Part shown: piece by piece, positions 16,623 through 25,596 of the stretch
Layout of the letters: each line of letters starts with the position of its first letter
Position numbering within the stretch: position 1 is the first letter of the stretch
Source of the DNA: an uncultured Bacteroidales bacterium
GTDB taxonomy: Bacteria; Bacteroidota; Bacteroidia; Bacteroidales; UBA932
NCBI GenBank assembly: GCA_947306365.1
Contig: CAMZGD010000002.1
Coordinates: 62,001-126,000, forward strand
DNA length: 64,000 bases
Direction: 5' to 3'
Position numbers and translations under genes: made by a program
The notes under the pieces: generated by a model
The model's database searches: none
Seen by the model: only the letters and a program-made list of their open reading frames with translations
Told to the model about the DNA's origin: nothing

Positions 16623-18638
16623 ATGCGCGGAAACGGCATGAAACGGTTTGTCACATCCCTGGTCGCCCTGCTGGCCTTCTCTCAGGCAATCTATGCCGTG
16701 AAGGCCTATCCGTATCCGGTGACGGTCACCCAGCCCGACGGCTCGGTGCTGACCATCCGGATCCACGGCGACGAGAACCGCTCCTGGGCCACGACGCTCG
16801 ACGGGCGTCCGGTTTCCCAGGATGCCGGGGGATACTGGCGTGTGACCGATTCGCTCCCGCCCGCCCGCACGCTCCCTTCCAAGGCGCTCAATCCGGAGGG
16901 CGGATCGCTGTCCCTCTTCTTCGCGACCAAGGCGCCCGTCCAGATGCGGACTCTCGTCATCCCCGTGCAGTTCCGCGACCGGAAATTCACGATTCCCCTG
17001 CCCAGGGCGTCGATCTATAACCTGTTCAACCAGCAGTACTATTCCGACAACGGTGCGACGGGCAGTGTCCTTGACTGGTTCCAGGACAACCTGGGAAGCC
17101 AGCCCGCTTTTTCCTTTGAAGTCTGCGACCTGGTGACCGTGCCCAACGATGTGGCCTGGTACGGTGCCAACGAAAACGGTGTGACGGACCGCAATCTCCG
17201 GCAGCTGGTTGTGCACGCCTGCGAGGCGGCCGATGCGGCCGGCGTGGACTTTACCCGGTACGATTTCGACCAGGACGGTATCGTGGACAATGTCTTCCTC
17301 CTGTTCGCCGGGCACAACGAAGCCGAAGGCGGCGGCGAAAGCACCCTCTGGCCGCAGTCCTGGAACATCGCCGACCTGGGATTCACGGTCGACGGCATGA
17401 AGATTTCCAATTTTTCGCTGTATTCCGAATATGCGGGTCCCTCCGGCTACCGCCCGGCCGGGATCGGGACGATCTGCCACGAGTATTGCCACTTCCTGGG
17501 CCTCCAGGACCTCTATGACGTCAACGGAGACAAGGAGGGAGAGGGGAACGGTCTCTTCGGCCCGCTTTCCGTGATGGACCAGGGCAATTACAACAACGAG
17601 GGGCGCACGCCGCCCTACCTGACGATTTTCGAGCGTCAGATGATCGGACTGGTGAAGACGCAGACCCTGCGGCAGGAGCAGAATCTGCTGGTCGGCCCCG
17701 TGCAGGCGGCGTCCACGGCGCTGCTGCTGCCAACCGGCGTAACGGGCGAAAACTTCTGGCTGGAATATCGCGACGGCTCGAAGTGGGATGCCTATGCCGG
17801 CGGTGCAGGCCTGGTAGTCTATCACGTCGACAAGAGTCTGGAACAGGCCGGTTCGATGACCGCGAAGATGCGCTGGTCCGTCAATGCCGTCAATGCCTGT
17901 GCGGCGCATCCGTGCGCGACGTTCGTGTCGTCCACGGGCAACGGGGCGACCGCCGTCGGAGACGCATTTTTCCCCGGCCGGAAAAACGTGAAGTCCATCC
18001 ATTCCGCCTATAATTTTCCGCTCGTCGACTGGAGCGGGAAGGGAATCGGCCTCGGCCTGGTCGACATCGTGCGCGAGGCGGAGGGCGTCAGCTGCCGCCT
18101 GGTCTTCGACCAGAGCTGGGATATGCCCGTGGTGACCGACTGGTCGATCGAACCGGCCCAGACCTCCGCCCTGCTGGAGTGGCAGTGCGACAAGACCGGT
18201 ACGGGGCAGTGGAATATCCGCTGGGGCGCGATCAACAGCGTGGACTATGCGTCGGTGACGGTCGGCGGCCGGACGAACTATCTTTTCGAGGGACTGCAGC
18301 CGGGAGAATCCTATTATTGCGAACTTTTCTATACGCGCTGGAACGTGACGGGAAAGGTGTACCGGATGGAATTCCGGGCGTTGAACCGGCTGAGCGACTA
18401 TCCGCTGATCGGCGGAGTGGACCGCACTTGGAAAACCGGCGAACGGCTCCGGCTCTTCCTGCTCAACCAGGCGGACGACATGGTTTCCGTCGTCTGGTCA
18501 GTCAACAGCGAGCGCTGTACGGACGCGCATTATATGTTTGAACAAGCGGGTTCCTACAAGATCGCGGCGACGATTACCTATTCCGACGGTACGAAGGAGA
18601 CCTTGACCAAAATCCTGGAGGTAAAAGATGCACAGTAG
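16623..18638 (+). CDS. Secreted M6 family metalloprotease
   Basis: The 671-residue product has a signal peptide (MKRFVTSLVALLAFSQAIYA; the ATG at 16638 that opens it is an alternative start). An M6/immune-inhibitor-A-type protease domain follows, with the zinc site HEYCHFLGLQD (H286, H290) and the acidic DFDQDGIVDNVFLLFAGHN segment that may bind calcium. After about residue 490 come a fibronectin-III-like region (WSIEPAQTSALLEWQ) and a PKD-like C-terminus. The following small lipoprotein gene starts inside its last 11 nt. No clear -7 box is visible upstream. Probably exported for protein degradation. Confidence 0.88.
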   Translation: MRGNGMKRFVTSLVALLAFSQAIYAVKAYPYPVTVTQPDGSVLTIRIHGDENRSWATTLDGRPVSQDAGGYWRVTDSLPPARTLPSKALNPEGGSLSLFFATKAPVQMRTLVIPVQFRDRKFTIPLPRASIYNLFNQQYYSDNGATGSVLDWFQDNLGSQPAFSFEVCDLVTVPNDVAWYGANENGVTDRNLRQLVVHACEAADAAGVDFTRYDFDQDGIVDNVFLLFAGHNEAEGGGESTLWPQSWNIADLGFTVDGMKISNFSLYSEYAGPSGYRPAGIGTICHEYCHFLGLQDLYDVNGDKEGEGNGLFGPLSVMDQGNYNNEGRTPPYLTIFERQMIGLVKTQTLRQEQNLLVGPVQAASTALLLPTGVTGENFWLEYRDGSKWDAYAGGAGLVVYHVDKSLEQAGSMTAKMRWSVNAVNACAAHPCATFVSSTGNGATAVGDAFFPGRKNVKSIHSAYNFPLVDWSGKGIGLGLVDIVREAEGVSCRLVFDQSWDMPVVTDWSIEPAQTSALLEWQCDKTGTGQWNIRWGAINSVDYASVTVGGRTNYLFEGLQPGESYYCELFYTRWNVTGKVYRMEFRALNRLSDYPLIGGVDRTWKTGERLRLFLLNQADDMVSVVWSVNSERCTDAHYMFEQAGSYKIAATITYSDGTKETLTKILEVKDAQ

Positions 18639-19104
18639 GAAAAAGACCGGTTTTGCACTGCGCTTCGCCCTGGCGCTTTTCATCGTGGCTACCACGATGG
18701 CGGTTTCCTGTCCCCAGCCCGTTACGCCTGTTCCGCCCGATCCGCCGGTTGAAACCAAGTCGGAAGAGCGCAAGCAGCTGGAGTCCGCGTATGTGGAGGG
18801 CCTCTACCTGAAAGGGGTGTGCGTCCTGTCGTACGACCTGGACTTGTTCCAGCGCGCGGCCAACCCGCTCCGGCGGAACTACCGGATCCAGACGGACGAC
18901 CAGTCCCGTTACCTGAATGTCTTTTACAGCGAGGCTATTCCGCAGCAGGCCGGCGACGAAGTCGAGTGCGAAATCCACTACAAGCTGGCTGCGGAAGAGT
19001 CGACCACGCTGATCGTCAAGCTGGTCGTGCTCAAGGCGACGGATGAATACCTGTGGCTTTGGAACGAATTCCAGAAAGTGGGAATGATCGTCCAGCGCCT
19101 ATGA
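18628..19104 (+). CDS. Small lipoprotein of unknown function
   Basis: The 158-residue product has a signal sequence ending in MAVSC, a fair lipobox, followed by a proline-rich linker (PQPVTPVPPDPPVE). A compact domain follows with no family I recognise. It overlaps the M6 protease gene by 11 nt and the nuclease-like gene by 4 nt, so all three may be one transcript. It may be a protease partner or surface anchor; there is no direct evidence. Confidence 0.7.
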   Translation: MHSRKKTGFALRFALALFIVATTMAVSCPQPVTPVPPDPPVETKSEERKQLESAYVEGLYLKGVCVLSYDLDLFQRAANPLRRNYRIQTDDQSRYLNVFYSEAIPQQAGDEVECEIHYKLAAEESTTLIVKLVVLKATDEYLWLWNEFQKVGMIVQRL

Positions 19105-19508
19105 GCGAGCTGTTCGATCCCCTGCGGCGGAAATGGGTGGCCCGTACGCCTGAAGAGGAGGTGCGTCAGGCCGTCATCGTCTGGTTGCGCGATGTGCAGG
19201 GATTTCCTGCGGGCCTGATGGAAAGCGAATACGGTTTTCTCTACAACCGGCGCCGCTACCGGGCCGACATCCTGGTGTTCGACCGCCGGCTGCAGCCGTT
19301 CCTGCTGGTGGAATGCAAGGCGCCCGGCGTGCGGCTCGATGCGAAGGTCGTCGAACAGGTCGTCCGCTATACCCGGGTGCTGGCCGTCCGGTATGTGCTC
19401 GTGACCAACGGGACCGACACCCGCCTGCTGCAGCGCCGGGCCGACGGCAGCGGCTATGACTGTCTGGAAAAAATGCCGGAGAAGCTAAGCCAGGATCTTG
19501 GCGGTTAG
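19101..19508 (+). CDS. Lone type I restriction HsdR N-terminal nuclease domain protein
   Basis: The 135-residue product consists of an HSDR_N-type PD-(D/E)XK nuclease domain: TPEEEVRQAVIVWL, then RADILVFD and FLLVECKAP, giving the D...ExK catalytic set, and VEQVVRYTRVLAVRYVLVTNG at the end. No helicase, methylase or specificity subunit is present. The ATG overlaps the upstream stop as ATGA. Its 3' end overlaps that of holA on the other strand by 24 nt. Such single-domain genes next to holA are, as I recall, widespread in Bacteroidota, pointing to a housekeeping role rather than a restriction system. Confidence 0.83.
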   Translation: MSELFDPLRRKWVARTPEEEVRQAVIVWLRDVQGFPAGLMESEYGFLYNRRRYRADILVFDRRLQPFLLVECKAPGVRLDAKVVEQVVRYTRVLAVRYVLVTNGTDTRLLQRRADGSGYDCLEKMPEKLSQDLGG

Positions 19509-20543
19509 TTCCTTGAGGAGGTCTCCGTCGGAGGCTTCCCCGCGTGCGTTCGATTTGGAACGCTGGTCGTAGTCTCTCAGGATGCCGATCACGCGCATCG
19601 TCTTCCGGGCGGGATAGTTGCGCACGGCCCTGTCATACTCGCCGGCAAAGTAGGGATTGATGCCCAGCTGGGAGAGGATCTCGCTGCGTTCTTTCCCCGC
19701 CTGCAGCAGGGCGTGGTAACGCAGCAGCCGGATGAAATGGCTCGAGAGGGCCGCGAGGGTCATCTGGATGGGGAACCGTTTCGGCGCTTCGCCGAAGAAA
19801 TGGACGATGCGGAAGGCCTTGGCCGCATCTTTCAGCGACAGGGCCTTGGACAGTTCGAAGACGGAATAGTCCCGGCTCATTCCCACGTTCTCTTCGATGT
19901 CCTGTGCCGTGATCTGCCTGCGGTCTTCCGGCAGGAGCTTGCAGAGCTTGTCGATGGCCAGCGTGATTTTCTGGAGATCGGTACCGGTCGATTCGGCCAG
20001 CAGGGCCGAGGCGTCGGGGGCGATGCGTTTGCCGCGTTCCGCGAGGTACGCGTCGATCCACCGGGAGATCCGGTAGTCGGGAATCGGTTCCGACTCGAAG
20101 ACGACGCCGGCCTTTTTGGCCTGCTTGTAGAAGGTGGAACGCTTGTCGATGTTCTTGCCGCTCTTCGCCGGGTCGTTGTTGGTCTTGTAGCAGATCACCA
20201 GCACCGTGGTCGGCATGATTCCTTCGAAATAGATGCCGATGTCCTCGACCTTCTTCATCATCTGGGCTTCCTTGACCACCACCAGCTGCCGCGATACCAT
20301 CATCGGGAACTGGCGGGCGGTGCTCACCACCTGGTTGGCCGTCACGTCGGCGCCGTAATAGACGATCTGGCCGAAATCGCGTTCTTCCGGCGGCACGACC
20401 TGTTCCATCAGCAGCCGGCACAGTTCGTCGATGTAATAGTGCTCCTTGCCGAAAAGCAGGTAGAACGGCTGGATGTCGCCGCCGAGAATCGCATCCCGCA
20501 GCGCCTTGAATTCCTGAACCGTATCGGTCGTCGTCTTTGCCAT
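19485..20543 (-). CDS. holA: DNA polymerase III delta subunit
   Basis: HolA is the wrench of the clamp loader, opening the beta clamp. The 352-residue product shows the family start QPFYLLFGKEHYYIDELCRLL, the TTVLVICYKTNN segment in the Rossmann part, and the C-terminal collar region with FPIQMTLAALSSHFIRLLRYHAL. Length is normal. ATG 20543 is 7 nt after a -7 box and divergent from cca. Confidence 0.92.
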   Translation of the reverse strand: MAKTTTDTVQEFKALRDAILGGDIQPFYLLFGKEHYYIDELCRLLMEQVVPPEERDFGQIVYYGADVTANQVVSTARQFPMMVSRQLVVVKEAQMMKKVEDIGIYFEGIMPTTVLVICYKTNNDPAKSGKNIDKRSTFYKQAKKAGVVFESEPIPDYRISRWIDAYLAERGKRIAPDASALLAESTGTDLQKITLAIDKLCKLLPEDRRQITAQDIEENVGMSRDYSVFELSKALSLKDAAKAFRIVHFFGEAPKRFPIQMTLAALSSHFIRLLRYHALLQAGKERSEILSQLGINPYFAGEYDRAVRNYPARKTMRVIGILRDYDQRSKSNARGEASDGDLLKELTAKILA

Positions 20544-20550
20544 AGCGATA

Positions 20551-20558
20551 CAAAGATA
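20551..20558 (-). promoter_or_regulatory. -7 promoter element of holA, 7 nt from the start codon
   Basis: TATCTTTG on the minus strand ends 7 nt before the holA ATG; the cca box lies 9 nt away on the other strand, so any -33 regions overlap the opposite gene's start. Confidence 0.65.
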
Positions 20559-20567
20559 GGAAATTTG

Positions 20568-20575
20568 TATCTTTG
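20568..20575 (+). promoter_or_regulatory. -7 promoter element of cca, 4 nt from the start codon
   Basis: TATCTTTG followed by CGGT and then ATG at 20580. The expected transcription start coincides with the start codon. Confidence 0.65.
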
Positions 20576-20579
20576 CGGT

Positions 20580-21974
20580 ATGTTTGCGCAGGCATTGAAC
20601 GGAAAAATTTTCGACGTCGTCTCCCAGACGGCGCAGCAGCTGGGTGTACGGGCGTTCGTCATCGGCGGTTATGTGCGTGACTTCTTCCTGCAAAGGGAGA
20701 ACAACGACATCGACATCGTGGTCGAGGGCAGCGGCATCGCGCTGGCCGAGGCGGTGGCCGCCCGGCTGCACACGAAGGTGTCTGTCTTCAAGAGCTTCGG
20801 CACGGCGATGCTCCGTTGCGGACAGGTCGAAGTGGAGTTCGTTGGGGCGCGCCGTGAATCGTACCGGGCGGACTCCCGCAAGCCGATCGTCGAAGACGGT
20901 ACGCTCGAGGAAGACCAGGAGCGGCGCGATTTCACCATCAATGCGATGGCGTTCAGCCTGCAGAAGCAGGACTACGGCAGTCTGGTCGATCCGTTCGGCG
21001 GCATCCGCGACCTCAACGCCGGCCTGATCCGTACGCCGCTCGATCCCGACACCACCTACAGCGACGATCCGCTCCGCATGCTGCGCGCCGTCCGTTTCGC
21101 CACGCAGCTGGGGTTCACCATCGTGCCGGAATCCATCGCGTCGATCCGCCGCAACAGGGAGCGCCTGGAGATCCTTTCCGCCGAGCGCATCGCCGACGAG
21201 CTGAACAAGATCATCATGGCGCCGAAACCTTCCGTCGGTTTCTATCTCCTCGACGAATGTGAACTGTTGCCCCTCATCCTGCCCGCCCTGTCGAACCTCA
21301 AGGGCGTGGAGACGGTGGACGGCCGCGGCCACAAGGACAATTTCCGGCATTCGCTCCAGGTCCTCGACAACGTGGCCGAAGTCAGCGACAACCGCTGGCT
21401 CCGCTGGGCGGCCCTGCTCCACGATGTGGGGAAGGCGTCCACCAAGCGCTGGGAACCCGGCATCGGCTGGACGTTCCACGGGCACGAATACGTCGGATCC
21501 AAGATGGTCAAGGGCATCTTCGCCCGGCTCAAGATGTCGCAGACCGATGATATGAAGTACGTCCAGAAGCTCGTGGCGCTTCACCTGCGTCCCATCGCCC
21601 TGGTCACCGACGAAGCCACCGATTCGGCCGTCCGCCGCCTGCTCTTCGACGCCGGCGACGACATCGACGACCTGATGCTCCTGTGCAAGGCCGACATCAC
21701 TTCTGCCAACGAGCAGAAGGTGGAGCGTTTCCGCCGGCAGTACGAGCACGTGAAGGAAAAACTGGTGGAGGTGGAGGCCAAGGACGCCGTCCGCAATTTC
21801 AAGAATCCGATCACCGGGGAGCTCGTGATGGAGAAATACCACATTCCGCCGTGCCGGGAGATCGGCATCATCAAGGAGGCCGTCAAGGAAGCCATCCTCG
21901 ACGGCGTCATCCCCAACGATTTCGACGCCGCCTATGCCCTGATGGAGCAGAAGGCCGCCGAACTCGGTCTTTAA
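20580..21974 (+). CDS. cca: CCA tRNA nucleotidyltransferase / poly(A) polymerase family with HD domain
   Basis: The 464-residue product has the class II nucleotidyltransferase head: FVIGGYVRDFFL, then NNDIDIVVEGSG with the catalytic DxD, followed by RRDFTINAMAFSL and the DPLRMLRAVRFATQLGF neck block. An HD phosphohydrolase domain follows (HDVGKASTKRW). It adds or repairs the 3' CCA of tRNAs. ATG 20580 gives a canonical N-terminus and sits 4 nt after a -7 box. Confidence 0.93.
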   Translation: MFAQALNGKIFDVVSQTAQQLGVRAFVIGGYVRDFFLQRENNDIDIVVEGSGIALAEAVAARLHTKVSVFKSFGTAMLRCGQVEVEFVGARRESYRADSRKPIVEDGTLEEDQERRDFTINAMAFSLQKQDYGSLVDPFGGIRDLNAGLIRTPLDPDTTYSDDPLRMLRAVRFATQLGFTIVPESIASIRRNRERLEILSAERIADELNKIIMAPKPSVGFYLLDECELLPLILPALSNLKGVETVDGRGHKDNFRHSLQVLDNVAEVSDNRWLRWAALLHDVGKASTKRWEPGIGWTFHGHEYVGSKMVKGIFARLKMSQTDDMKYVQKLVALHLRPIALVTDEATDSAVRRLLFDAGDDIDDLMLLCKADITSANEQKVERFRRQYEHVKEKLVEVEAKDAVRNFKNPITGELVMEKYHIPPCREIGIIKEAVKEAILDGVIPNDFDAAYALMEQKAAELGL

Positions 21975-22014
21975 CCCGCGCCGGGCCGTCATTGCATATT
22001 CAATATTATTTTAG

Positions 22015-22022
22015 TAGATTTG
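22015..22022 (+). promoter_or_regulatory. Promoter of the duplicated OmpA-like gene
   Basis: TAGATTTG as the -7 box, with a TTG at 21992-21994 in the -33 position 20 nt upstream. It lies 41 nt before the chosen ATG at 22064. Confidence 0.6.
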
Positions 22023-22063
22023 CATAGTTTATGTATAAGCTGGCAAATCAAAGTTTTACCGAT

Positions 22064-24448
22064 ATGAAAAGAATCGTTTTACTGATGACGCTCCTCCTGC
22101 TGGTATGCGACGGGGCATCTGCGCAGAACAATGTGCTCAACCGGCTGAAGCAGCGCGCCAAGAACGCCGCCGAGCAAAACATCGGCAACAAAGTCGAAAA
22201 GGGTGTCAACGACCTCCTGGACGGCAAGCTGGGTAAGAACAAAGACAAAGATAAAGTCCAGAATAAAAAGAATGAGGCGGAGTATGACGATGAGAACGAT
22301 TCGACGCAGGACAATGCCCGAAATACCGGCAAGCAAAACAAGCAAAGGAAAGCGTCGCCCGAGATGGCATATGCCAAGAGCGACTTCGTGCCCGGCGACG
22401 TGATCATTTTCGACGACCCGATGGACGGCGAAAAGCTCGGGGAGTTTCCGTCGAAATGGGATCTGTGGGAAGGTGAGTCTGAAGTCGTTTCCGTCAATGG
22501 AAAGAAAGCATTTATCCTCAGCAAGCGCTGGACGAAAATGTTTCCGCTGATGCAGAAGTCGAAAGACTTCCTGGGCGACGTGTTCACCGTGGAGTTCGAC
22601 TATTTCTGGCCGGAAGAGACACCTGACAATAACGTCTGGCTGGAAATGAAGTTCTGTCTCGCCAATGATAAGTTTTCCCCTTGTTTTACCATTGGAAAGT
22701 GTATTGGCGACGGGCGCCTGGACTGGCGCTGGAATGCGGCGGCATCGGATGGGGATGTATCGAATCACGGCAGTCGGGACGACCTGGTCCTTTCACCGAA
22801 TGAATGGCATCACGTGGCGCTTTCGTTCAACAAGCGGGCGCTTAAGGTCTATTTCGACGGAGTCCGCTATATCAACATCCCTAATGTAACCAAGGCTCCC
22901 GGATGGTTCTGGGTGGAAATGGGCAATGGCGATGAGCCGCTGTATCTCACCAACTTCCGCATCTGCGAAGGCGCCGTCCCCCTCTACGACCGGCTCGCGA
23001 GTGACGGCCGCATCGTGACCTATGCCATCACCTTCGACACGGGCAAAGCTACGCTGCGTCCGGAAGCCGAGGTGGAAATCAACCGTATCAAGTCGTTGAT
23101 GGACGAAGACCCCTCGCTCAACTTCGAGGTCCAGGGCCACTGCGACAATACCGGTTCCGCCGCGACGAATGACAAACTGTCGCAGCAGCGTGCCGAAGCC
23201 ATCGTCGCACGGCTCGTCCAGCTGGGTATTGACGAAAGCCGTCTGACGGCCGTCGGCAAGGGCTCGAAGGAGCCGATCGCCGACAATTCCACCGACGAGG
23301 GCCGTGCGCAGAACCGTCGTGTCGAATTCGTGAAGATCGACGCCGGCGGCCAGTCGGCTGCCCGTACCGGAGGCGGCACGGCAGGTGTCGGCAACAAGGC
23401 CCCTGCAACCCAGATTAAATGGAACGCTTACGACTTTGTCGCCGGGGATCAAATCATCTTTGAGGATACGATGGAAGGTGAACAGTTGGGTGAGTTCCCT
23501 TCAAAATGGGATATTTTCAACGGCAGTGCGGAAATCCAGGAATTAAACGGAGAAAAATGCATCTGTCTGACCCAGTGTGCGAGCATTACACCGCTGTTCA
23601 ACGACAACAAGCCTTATCTCACGGACGAGTGTACCATCGAATATGATGTGTTTATCCGTGACAGCAAGACTTGGACCGATCAGTTTAAAGGCGACGGGCC
23701 TAATGCCTGGGATGTGCACTGCCATATGGAAACCATTCTGCCGACCGCCAATAAGGTATGTGAAGACCGTTCCGGCATGAATTTCTACTATGGTGTAATC
23801 AGCCGGGGTGACGAGAAAGGACTTAACACGGATTTTAACTACAGCTGGCACACTCCTTCCGATGATTCCCGCAGCGGATCGTTTGCGTTGAAGAACGTCA
23901 AGACGGAAGCTTGGCATCACGTTGCCGTTTCTTTCAACAAACGCGCCTTCAAAGTATACTTCGACGAACAGCGGGTGGCGAACATCCCCAACGCCGCGAA
24001 GCCCAGTTTCGTGTGGTTCTCTGCCGATCAGAATGAGTATTACACCTTCTTCATCAAGAACGTCCGCATCGCCAAGGGTGCCGTACCGTTGTATGACCGG
24101 CTGGCTTCAGACGGCAAGATCGTGACCTACGCCATCACCTTCGATACCGGCAAGGCGACCATCAAGCCGGAGTCCACGGGTGAGATCAACCGTATCACGA
24201 AGATCATGCAGGAAGATCCGTCCATCAAGTTCGAGATCCAGGGCCACTGCGACAACACCGGTTCCGCCGCAACGAATGACAAGCTGTCGCAGCAGCGTGC
24301 AGAAGCCATCAAGGCCGCCCTCGTGGCAGGCGGCATCGACGCTTCGCGCCTGACGGCCGTCGGCAAGGGTGCGCACGTGCCGATTGCCGACAACGCCACC
24401 GACGAAGGCCGCGCCAGGAACCGCCGCGTCGAGTTCATCAAGAAATAA
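22064..24448 (+). CDS. Internally duplicated LamG-like/OmpA outer-membrane protein
   Basis: The 794-residue product starts with a signal peptide (MKRIVLLMTLLLLVCDGASA), then a charged, lysine-rich linker to about residue 105. Two copies of the same module follow: a LamG-like beta domain opening DFVPGDVIIFDDPMDGE or DFVAGDQIIFEDTMEGE, then an OmpA C-terminal peptidoglycan-binding domain (GHCDNTGSAATNDKLSQQRAEAI ending NRRVEF). Both OmpA copies keep the Asp and Arg residues that bind meso-DAP. Copies span about 22380-23340 and 23430-24448. An ATG at 22031 is possible but would put eleven residues before the signal peptide. Confidence 0.85.
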   Translation: MKRIVLLMTLLLLVCDGASAQNNVLNRLKQRAKNAAEQNIGNKVEKGVNDLLDGKLGKNKDKDKVQNKKNEAEYDDENDSTQDNARNTGKQNKQRKASPEMAYAKSDFVPGDVIIFDDPMDGEKLGEFPSKWDLWEGESEVVSVNGKKAFILSKRWTKMFPLMQKSKDFLGDVFTVEFDYFWPEETPDNNVWLEMKFCLANDKFSPCFTIGKCIGDGRLDWRWNAAASDGDVSNHGSRDDLVLSPNEWHHVALSFNKRALKVYFDGVRYINIPNVTKAPGWFWVEMGNGDEPLYLTNFRICEGAVPLYDRLASDGRIVTYAITFDTGKATLRPEAEVEINRIKSLMDEDPSLNFEVQGHCDNTGSAATNDKLSQQRAEAIVARLVQLGIDESRLTAVGKGSKEPIADNSTDEGRAQNRRVEFVKIDAGGQSAARTGGGTAGVGNKAPATQIKWNAYDFVAGDQIIFEDTMEGEQLGEFPSKWDIFNGSAEIQELNGEKCICLTQCASITPLFNDNKPYLTDECTIEYDVFIRDSKTWTDQFKGDGPNAWDVHCHMETILPTANKVCEDRSGMNFYYGVISRGDEKGLNTDFNYSWHTPSDDSRSGSFALKNVKTEAWHHVAVSFNKRAFKVYFDEQRVANIPNAAKPSFVWFSADQNEYYTFFIKNVRIAKGAVPLYDRLASDGKIVTYAITFDTGKATIKPESTGEINRITKIMQEDPSIKFEIQGHCDNTGSAATNDKLSQQRAEAIKAALVAGGIDASRLTAVGKGAHVPIADNATDEGRARNRRVEFIKK

Positions 24449-24458
24449 CCGATTGTTG

Positions 24459-24592
24459 AGCTTAGCCGGAAGGGCTTTGGTTAATAACCCATGGCCGCCC
24501 GTGGCCATGTGAACGGGAGGGGCCCAACGCTTGCGTTGGGAGGGATGAAGCGAAGCGGAAGGTTTTTTAGCTAAAGCCCTTTCGGCTAAGCT
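24459..24592. repeat. Long inverted repeat with two internal hairpins
   Basis: AGCTTAGCCGGAAGGGCTTT (24459-24478) and its inverted copy (24573-24592) match at 19 of 20 positions. Between them lie two perfect stem-loops, CATGGCC/GGCCATG (24490-24509) and CCCAACGC/GCGTTGGG (24523-24540). The right arm includes the last codons and the stop of manA. It fills the gap between the convergent OmpA-like and manA genes, so it could end transcription from both sides, but it is far more elaborate than a simple terminator. Confidence 0.65.
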
Positions 24593-25596
24593 TCCGGTTC
24601 GGGTCCTTCGTACACGTCGTCCTTCGGGGGTTCAGGAAGATGGACCTGAAGGACGTGTGCGCTGTCGGAAGTGGGGACGAGCAGCACCTCGTCGAGCGAT
24701 GCCGGGATGAGCATCGTTTCGCCGGCCGAGAGTGTGTAGCTGTCTCGGGCTTCCGAGGCGTCCGGGCTGTCGCTTCCGAACGTCACCTTAAGCGAACCCG
24801 CTGTGCACTGGAAAACGATGCAGCTCTTGAACGAATCCGGCCGGATGCGGGCGGGTGCCGTCAGCGGAAGGCTGGTGATGACAAACTGCGGTGCGTCCAC
24901 AAGCACGCGGACGCCGTCGCCGGCCGGGCTGCCCAGATGGCAGCAGCAGGCCGTCTCATCGTATTTCCGGTAGTCGATGCAGTCGAGCGCTTCGTCGAGG
25001 TGCATCTCCCGGCGGGTGGCGGGATTGAACTCGCGTCCCCAGTCGTAGAGCCGGAACGTGATGTCGGAAGCTTCCTGGATTTCCGCAATCTTCAGGCCGC
25101 CGCCCGCCGCGTGGACAGTTCCCGCCGGAATGAAAAAGCAATCGCCCGGCCGGGGCGTGAACGCGTTGAGCAAGGTGGGCGCCGTTCCGTCCTGGCAAGC
25201 CTTGTAGAGCGTACCGGCATCGGTATCCTCCTTGAATCCCATATAGATCCGGGCATCCGGCCCGGCCTCCAGGACATACCAGAACTCGGATTTTCCGTAG
25301 GCGTCGAAGCGTTCCCCGGCGACCGTGTCGTCGGGGTGAACCTGCACCGAAAGCCTGTCCTGAATGTCAAGCCGCTTGACCAGCAGCGGGAAGTGCAGGT
25401 TGTACCAGTCGAAGATCCCGTCGCCGACCAGGTCGCCCAGATAGGTTTCCAGAATGTCGGCCAGGTCGTTTTCGGCCAGGTAGCCTTCCGAAACGACGGA
25501 GGCGTCGTCTTCGAATCCGCACAGGTCCCAGGATTCACTGCCCCAGGCTTTTTCCTTGCGGTTCGGTACGAATTTCAGCGGATACAGTTTTTTCAT
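24586..25596 (-). CDS. manA: Mannose-6-phosphate isomerase (type I, ManA)
   Basis: The enzyme interconverts mannose-6-phosphate and fructose-6-phosphate. The 336-residue cupin protein shows PLKFVPNRKEKAWGSESW at the start, zinc ligands in LSVQVHPDD and PAGTVHAAGGG, and ASDITFRLYDWGR, all typical of the family. The ATG at 25596 lies 62 nt inside the end of the CPBP gene on the same strand, an unusually long overlap. The last codons form part of a long inverted repeat. Confidence 0.92.
   Translation of the reverse strand: MKKLYPLKFVPNRKEKAWGSESWDLCGFEDDASVVSEGYLAENDLADILETYLGDLVGDGIFDWYNLHFPLLVKRLDIQDRLSVQVHPDDTVAGERFDAYGKSEFWYVLEAGPDARIYMGFKEDTDAGTLYKACQDGTAPTLLNAFTPRPGDCFFIPAGTVHAAGGGLKIAEIQEASDITFRLYDWGREFNPATRREMHLDEALDCIDYRKYDETACCCHLGSPAGDGVRVLVDAPQFVITSLPLTAPARIRPDSFKSCIVFQCTAGSLKVTFGSDSPDASEARDSYTLSAGETMLIPASLDEVLLVPTSDSAHVLQVHLPEPPKDDVYEGPEPEA

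Noticed and set aside
19101-19508. Remnant of a type I restriction-modification system
   Set aside because: No helicase, methylase or specificity sequence nearby, no signs of decay, and intact coupling to neighbours; a stand-alone housekeeping gene is more likely.
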